A stretch of 64,000 bases of DNA. It comes from JALSRK01 sp964461995 (GTDB lineage Bacteria > Acidobacteriota > Terriglobia > Bryobacterales > Bryobacteraceae). Both the position numbers and the translations under genes were made by a program. Within the stretch, counting starts at the first letter, position 1; the number at the start of each line of letters is the position of its first letter. The notes beneath the pieces were generated by a model. It saw only the letters and a program-made list of their open reading frames with translations. It was not told the origin of the DNA and did no database searches. Shown piece after piece: positions 60,125-64,000 of the stretch. The DNA lies in NCBI GenBank assembly GCA_964461995.1, contig CAYWXL010000021.1:1-64000 (forward strand), written 5' to 3'.

Positions 60125-61042
60125 ATGAGCTCGGCCCGGCCGGCGGTCAGCGTACTGATGACCGCGCATAACGCGGAAGCCTACATCGAGACAGCTATTT
60201 CTTCAGTGCTGAGCCAGACGTTCGGCGATTTGGAGATCGTCGTGGTCGATGACGGCTCGACCGACGGCACGTGGGCGCGGATCGAGGAGTCGGTGGACCC
60301 GAAACTCCGGAAGTTCCGCCAGCAACATCGGGGGAGGGCCGAAGCGGTGAACCGGGCGGCGGCCGAGGCCCGAGGCTCGTGGCTGGCTTTTCTCGACGCC
60401 GACGACCAATGGCGGCCGGACAAGCTGGCGCTGCAGATGGCGGTTTTCAAAGAACATCCGGAGGCCGATCTGGTCTTTACGCAGTCAGAATGGATCGGCC
60501 CCGCAGGCGAAGCGCTTGGCATCGTGACCCGCCCCTGGGACGGGCCGATGAGCGCCGCAGAGCTCTTCTGCGACAACGTCACCGGCAACGCCTCTTGCGT
60601 GATGGTGCGGCGGGAAGCCTTCGAAGCCGCTGGCGGGTTCGACCCGGAAATGCCCGCCTGCATCGACCTCGATTGCTGGATCCGGATCGGGCTCTTGCGC
60701 AAGGGGAACCTATGGGGGATCCCTGAACCGCTGACGCTACACCGGCGCCACGACAACCAGATCACCGCTGACTGGCGGCGGATGCAAGCGGGGTGGAACC
60801 GGCTCCTCGAGAAACTGGAAGGGCGATCGCCGGAACTGCTGCGCCACCGCCGAATCGCCACGGCGAACATGCGGCGGTTCTGGTTCGCCCTCGCCTGGCA
60901 AAGGAAGGAACGTCTTGCCGCCGCGAGCCATCTCGCCTGCGCGTTGCGCGGGGCCCCGTGGGCGATGTTTACCGACAGTCGCAACTGGAAGCTGGCTCTC
61001 TGGCTGCTGCGCGGGCGGCTCCGGCTGCGGCGCACGGATTGA
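60125..61042 (+). CDS. Family 2 glycosyltransferase
   Basis: 305 residues. The ATG at 60125 is preferred to a GTG 6 nt earlier because GGGGGTGA lies upstream at good distance. The GT-A fold has VSVLMTAHNAEAYIETAI, VVVDDGSTDGTW and the DxD-type AFLDADDQWRPDK, with ACIDLDCWIRIGL as acceptor-side motif. No membrane helices, so it acts at the cytoplasmic face on a lipid- or protein-linked acceptor. It converges on the next gene with 6 nt between stops. Acceptor and sugar are unknown. Confidence 0.88.
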   Translation: MSSARPAVSVLMTAHNAEAYIETAISSVLSQTFGDLEIVVVDDGSTDGTWARIEESVDPKLRKFRQQHRGRAEAVNRAAAEARGSWLAFLDADDQWRPDKLALQMAVFKEHPEADLVFTQSEWIGPAGEALGIVTRPWDGPMSAAELFCDNVTGNASCVMVRREAFEAAGGFDPEMPACIDLDCWIRIGLLRKGNLWGIPEPLTLHRRHDNQITADWRRMQAGWNRLLEKLEGRSPELLRHRRIATANMRRFWFALAWQRKERLAAASHLACALRGAPWAMFTDSRNWKLALWLLRGRLRLRRTD

Positions 61043-61048
61043 GACGGC

Positions 61049-62869
61049 TTATTCATTGTGAACGCTCGCGAGCCGCCGGACGCCGCCGGGATGCTCGATC
61101 TCGACGAGGACTTCCGGGTGGACGGGCTGACCCAGCGCTTGGCCAAGCACCGACGTGGCCTCGATGAGCAGCAGCACTCCCAGATGCGAGAGGTCTGTGG
61201 CGCCCAGCAGCCGTCGGAAGCGCGCCCGGAAGCGCTTCTCCACCTCGGTGGCGGCCTTCCAGAGGAAGCGGGGCGGCCGGCCGGGCCGCTGTTCGAGCTC
61301 GGAGGCGATGCGCTGACAGTGGTTGCCGAGGGCGACGAGGGATTCGACAGCCGTGCGGTCGGCCTCGAGCAGATGGAGGAAGTCGCGGTTGCCCCGGGCG
61401 ACAGCGGCGGCGAGCTTTTGAGGCGGTTGGCGGCGCCAGAACTCGGCCGCGCCGCCCACGCCCGCCTCGGCAGCGGCGCGGCGGAAGGCCTCCCGGAGCT
61501 CGGGCAGCGCGAAACGCGCCGAACGGCAGGCCTGCTGGACGCTGGCCGGATTCATCGGGTCGTACATGGGTTCGGTCTTCTTGCCCCGCGGGGCGGGCCG
61601 GCCTGCGGCGTAGACGGCCAGCGCGGCGATGCGGTCGCGGTCCTCTAAGAGCTGGGAATCCTGAAGGATCAAGTAGGGAAGCCAGCGCCGCAGCCGCTGC
61701 TGGATGCGAGTGGCGACGAGGGCAAAGACGGAGGCGTGGGCCTTCGTGCGTTCCCTGGGAACCTCGAGCCAAAATGCCGCGGCGCCGGCGGGAATCGACA
61801 CCGACCATCGGGCGGCGGCCGGCGGAGACGCGGCCCCGTCCAGGATGGAGGTGGAAAAACCATAAGCTTCCAGCAGCCGCGGCAAGGCCACGATGCACTG
61901 CGGGGCGGAGAGCCGGCGGTGATCGGAGAAGATGATCCGAGAGGCTTTCTCGCGACCGGCCAGGACGCCAGCGGCGGCGCCGAGCACCTGGAAGGCGGCT
62001 TCGAGCAGCGGCGGCGGGTCGTCAGTGGGCCGGAGGCGCAGCAGGGCGGGAGCAGCCACGGAGACGCTAGCCCGCTTGAAAATCCGAGGCCGGCCTGCCC
62101 AGCGCTTCTTGTCGAGGACGGGCAAGCGGAGCTCCACATCGATCTCCCCAGAAGACAGAGACCCCCAGGCGCCGGCGAGGGGGCGGCGCAGCGTAACGAC
62201 CCCGGAAAAGATCTCCAAGGAGTCCGCTTCCCCCTCCAACAGGACGCTCCCGCCGGCCGCCGAGCCGGCGCACTGCGCGAGCTCCACCGCGTAGGCCCCG
62301 GCGACGGCTTCCGGCAGAGCGCCGGCGATTTCACGGGTCACCCGGTCGAAGCACGCGCGGGCGACGGCGGCGTGATCCTCCGGCGACGAGATGCGGCCGA
62401 GGAGGGTCTCGAGGGCGGCGCGGCGCGCTTCGGGGAGCGCACAGAAGGCCTGCCAGTCCGCGAGGGCCGCCGCCCACTCCTCCAGCGGGCCCTCGAGGCC
62501 GAGCAAGAGCGCGGCCAAGCGGCGCAGCGCGGCCGGGTGCAAGCTAAGGCGATCCACTTTCAGACGGTGGATGGTGACCGGCTCGGCATCGGGTTTCAGG
62601 ATCCGGAACCGGGTCCCGGGCGCGCCGGGATCGTACTCGAGAAGGAATCCGCTTTCGATTTCCACCGAGAGATCGGCGGCGGCGACAGATCCGAACCGGA
62701 GAACGGAGGCCGAGGCGCGGTTGCCGGACTCCTCATGCAGCCAGCAGGACTCGAGGGCGACCGTCAAGGAGGCAGACCAAGCGAGCCGACGCAGCCGGCC
62801 AGGAGGAAGCGGCGCGGAACGCTCGGGGCTGGAGAACAAGGCGCGGGTTGGCGAGGCGGTTTCCTGCAT
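61049..62869 (-). CDS. Large protein of unknown function
   Basis: 606 residues, rich in Ala, Arg and Leu. The ATG at 62869 has GGAG 7 nt upstream; the frame is open for 39 more codons but without a ribosome site. The N-terminal region (LEYDPGAPGTRFRILKPDAE) and a long helical middle (RISSPEDHAAVARACFDRVT) give no recognised family; the last 200 residues are helical with QQACRSARFALPELREAFRR and KAATEVEKRFRARFRRLL. No signal peptide or membrane segment is evident. Base composition is like that of its neighbours. It may be specific to this bacterial lineage. Confidence 0.6.
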   Translation of the reverse strand: MQETASPTRALFSSPERSAPLPPGRLRRLAWSASLTVALESCWLHEESGNRASASVLRFGSVAAADLSVEIESGFLLEYDPGAPGTRFRILKPDAEPVTIHRLKVDRLSLHPAALRRLAALLLGLEGPLEEWAAALADWQAFCALPEARRAALETLLGRISSPEDHAAVARACFDRVTREIAGALPEAVAGAYAVELAQCAGSAAGGSVLLEGEADSLEIFSGVVTLRRPLAGAWGSLSSGEIDVELRLPVLDKKRWAGRPRIFKRASVSVAAPALLRLRPTDDPPPLLEAAFQVLGAAAGVLAGREKASRIIFSDHRRLSAPQCIVALPRLLEAYGFSTSILDGAASPPAAARWSVSIPAGAAAFWLEVPRERTKAHASVFALVATRIQQRLRRWLPYLILQDSQLLEDRDRIAALAVYAAGRPAPRGKKTEPMYDPMNPASVQQACRSARFALPELREAFRRAAAEAGVGGAAEFWRRQPPQKLAAAVARGNRDFLHLLEADRTAVESLVALGNHCQRIASELEQRPGRPPRFLWKAATEVEKRFRARFRRLLGATDLSHLGVLLLIEATSVLGQALGQPVHPEVLVEIEHPGGVRRLASVHNE

Positions 62870-62994
62870 CGATCTGCTCCACAGGGAGGGCGTCCGCGGA
62901 CCCGGGCCGCCCGGGAAGGTTCCGTCCGGATTATACTGGCGGCAGTGCAGGGAGAGGAGCCGCCGCGGCCGGGCGTGACCCCGCAAGATTGCCG

Positions 62995-63267
62995 CTAAAC
63001 GATTGATTCCAAGCGCCTGGAAGCCCGCCCAATATTTTTCCTTCCGGGATGTGACCGACGCCGGACCAAGTAGCGGTTGACCTCCTCGAGCGACGCAAAC
63101 AGGCCGGCGAAACCGGCGCCGTCACGCCGGCGGGGTGGACCCCCGGGGCGGAAGTCGCGTGGCCGGAAAACATCGGTGACGGCGACGACCGCCTCGCCCA
63201 TGGGCCGGTACTCGTGCGTTCCCTGAGCACGGGCCACGTCCCCGTCGATCCAGAGAGCGAATCCCAT
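62995..63267 (-). CDS. Small protein of unknown function
   Basis: 90 residues starting GFALWIDGDVARAQGTHEYR and containing FRPRDFRPGGPPRRRDGAG and GFAGLFASLEEVNRYLVRRR, followed by a basic tail. The mix of a short beta segment, an Arg/Pro-rich linker and a helix looks like a genuine small protein rather than random translation. Its ribosome site is weak (AGAAGAAG). It is upstream of the large unknown gene on the same strand (125 nt gap). Confidence 0.55.
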   Translation of the reverse strand: MGFALWIDGDVARAQGTHEYRPMGEAVVAVTDVFRPRDFRPGGPPRRRDGAGFAGLFASLEEVNRYLVRRRSHPGRKNIGRASRRLESIV

Positions 63268-63821
63268 CGGCGTATCTTCTTCTAACCTACCGCGCCCAGG
63301 CGCCGCCGTCGAGCGGCGTGACCCGTGACGGGATTTCCGCGACAAGAGGTTGAAACGGAGAAGTCTTTTATTTTCTATTTGTTGTCACGACGTGTGACGC
63401 GTCCGATCTGGTTGCCGTCACCCCGTTCCGGGCCGCGAGAGCACCCCCGTCCCGGGGAGCAGCGACCTATGCGTCCCGACAAAGAAATACCCCGCACAGC
63501 ACGACGCCGTCCGCTGATGGACGGCGATAAGCCAGCGGCCAGTTGGATTTGGCGCGGGACAAACGCGTGTGATTGAGCAATTCTGTCGCAGAGGGGGGCT
63601 GAACCGCCTGGCGGGTAGCCAGACGGTACTAGTACGCGCGTGTCCTAAGACCGGCTGGTCCCTCGGGGAATCTGTGCTAATTTCCTTTTTCGCTGGGCAC
63701 CACTGAGGGGTGGGATGTAGCTGAAGGGGCGCCGCCGGCGGCTGGGCGCCAGCCGGCCCTGCCAGCCCGATTCTCTCAGGCAGCCTGTGATTCTGAATGC
63801 ATGGAGGAGATTTGTCTCGTT
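63268..63821 (+). other. Long hairpin-rich intergenic region before the last gene
   Basis: About 550 bases with no convincing gene. It contains an inverted repeat GTCAC-N5-GTGAC (63384-63398), a perfect 8-bp hairpin CGCCGTCC/GGACGGCG (63505-63526), a 10-bp hairpin with one mismatch ACCGCCTGGC/GCCAGACGGT (63603-63627), and GACC/GGTC (63649-63660) followed 20 nt later by a T-rich run. It looks like a structured leader or a small RNA. It does not match the c-di-GMP, TPP or cobalamin consensus as far as I can judge. Confidence 0.4.
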
Positions 63822-64000
63822 ATGAGGATCCATCATAAAGGGCTCGTGCGCGCCGCCGCAGTGGCGTTGCTCGCGTGCGCCGCCGCAGGGACCGCCGGGG
63901 CGGCGACGATCGTCTTCGACACGACGGGAAGAGGGTGGCGGAGCAACGGATCGATACCTTCCAACGGGATCTCACCGACCAACAGTTACTACGCCGGAGA
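63822..64000 (+). CDS. Secreted protein, amino-terminal part (PEP-CTERM-substrate-like)
   Basis: 59 residues are visible before the right edge. The ATG at 63822 has GGAGGA about 13 nt upstream; an in-frame ATG at 63801 is the alternative. A signal peptide (LVRAAAVALLACAAAGTAGA) is followed by ATIVFDTTGRGWRSNGS and ISPTNSYYAGE, similar to the first beta strands of proteins that end in a PEP-CTERM sorting signal. The sorting signal itself is outside the window, so this is a guess. Confidence 0.5.
   Translation, partial: MRIHHKGLVRAAAVALLACAAAGTAGAATIVFDTTGRGWRSNGSIPSNGISPTNSYYAG

Noticed and set aside
63480..63560. Possible c-di-GMP-I (GEMM) riboswitch around GCACAG and GATAAGCC
   Set aside because: The GNRA tetraloop, receptor and ACGCAAAGCC core are missing; only short fragments resemble the consensus.
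1..64000. CRISPR arrays, tRNA or rRNA genes, insertion sequences
   Set aside because: I looked for regular repeats, tRNA-like cloverleafs and transposase motifs and saw none.

Overview
The window is about 64 kb of GC-rich DNA (roughly two-thirds G+C). It is a scaffold with two gaps of exactly 100 N each (35829-35928 and 44656-44755). The gene content is that of a free-living polymer-degrading bacterium: seven Gfo/Idh/MocA-fold proteins, several with twin-arginine leaders, secreted amidohydrolases and phosphoesterases, hopanoid-modification genes, a very large multiheme cytochrome, and the start of a secreted protein that resembles PEP-CTERM substrates. This points to Acidobacteriota, most likely the Bryobacterales/Solibacter branch. 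That is an inference from gene content; no rRNA or tRNA gene was found to confirm it.

Layout. 1-5.3 kb: minus-strand secreted operon (glycosidase-like protein, DUF2264, PhoD-like phosphatase). 5.5-9.5 kb: plus-strand lipoprotein amidohydrolase, MFS transporter, exported oxidoreductase. 9.5-10.4 kb: EamA exporter. 10.4-18.8 kb: a probable N-acetylgalactosamine locus with a DeoR regulator, AgaS, a PfkB kinase, an amidohydrolase, YjbQ, two GH109-type proteins and an exported amidohydrolase. 19.0-20.6 kb: double-cupin protein and a small sigma-region-4-like protein with a structured leader. 20.6-24.9 kb: hopanoid side-chain operon (HpnJ, two ArnE/ArnF-size membrane proteins, HpnI). 25.1-28.9 kb: thioesterase, L-rhamnose isomerase type enzyme, cupin, membrane phosphodiesterase. 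28.9-33.5 kb: sugar epimerase-like protein, beta-propeller phosphoesterase, IclR regulator. 33.5-42.5 kb: a tightly coupled minus-strand operon of dehydrogenases, a class III aminotransferase and an M20 deacylase, broken by the first gap. 42.7-46.4 kb: rhamnogalacturonan-lyase-like and DUF3604 genes divergent across the second gap. 46.4-48.1 kb: stand-alone glucose-6-phosphate isomerase half. 48.2-55.4 kb: a 19-heme cytochrome fused to a cytochrome b, head to head with a siroheme reductase, an unknown protein and a GNAT enzyme. 55.4-58.6 kb: pyrF, selD, oxidoreductase. 58.7-63.3 kb: sodium:amino-acid symporter, GT2 glycosyltransferase, two unknown genes. 63.8 kb to the end: start of a secreted protein after a hairpin-rich leader.

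Most notable points. (1) selD has an in-frame UGA exactly at the catalytic Cys/Sec position, followed by a bacterial SECIS-like hairpin, so SelD is probably itself a selenoprotein and a normal gene call would start too late. (2) The siroheme reductase has Cys quartets in both halves and a HEPN-like tail, and faces a 19-heme cytochrome/cytochrome b fusion. (3) GH109 genes sit beside agaS, a kinase and a DeoR regulator, which suggests a GalNAc utilisation system. (4) A translationally coupled dehydrogenase/aminotransferase/deacylase operon of unknown pathway has a plausible sigma-70 promoter and an inverted repeat upstream.
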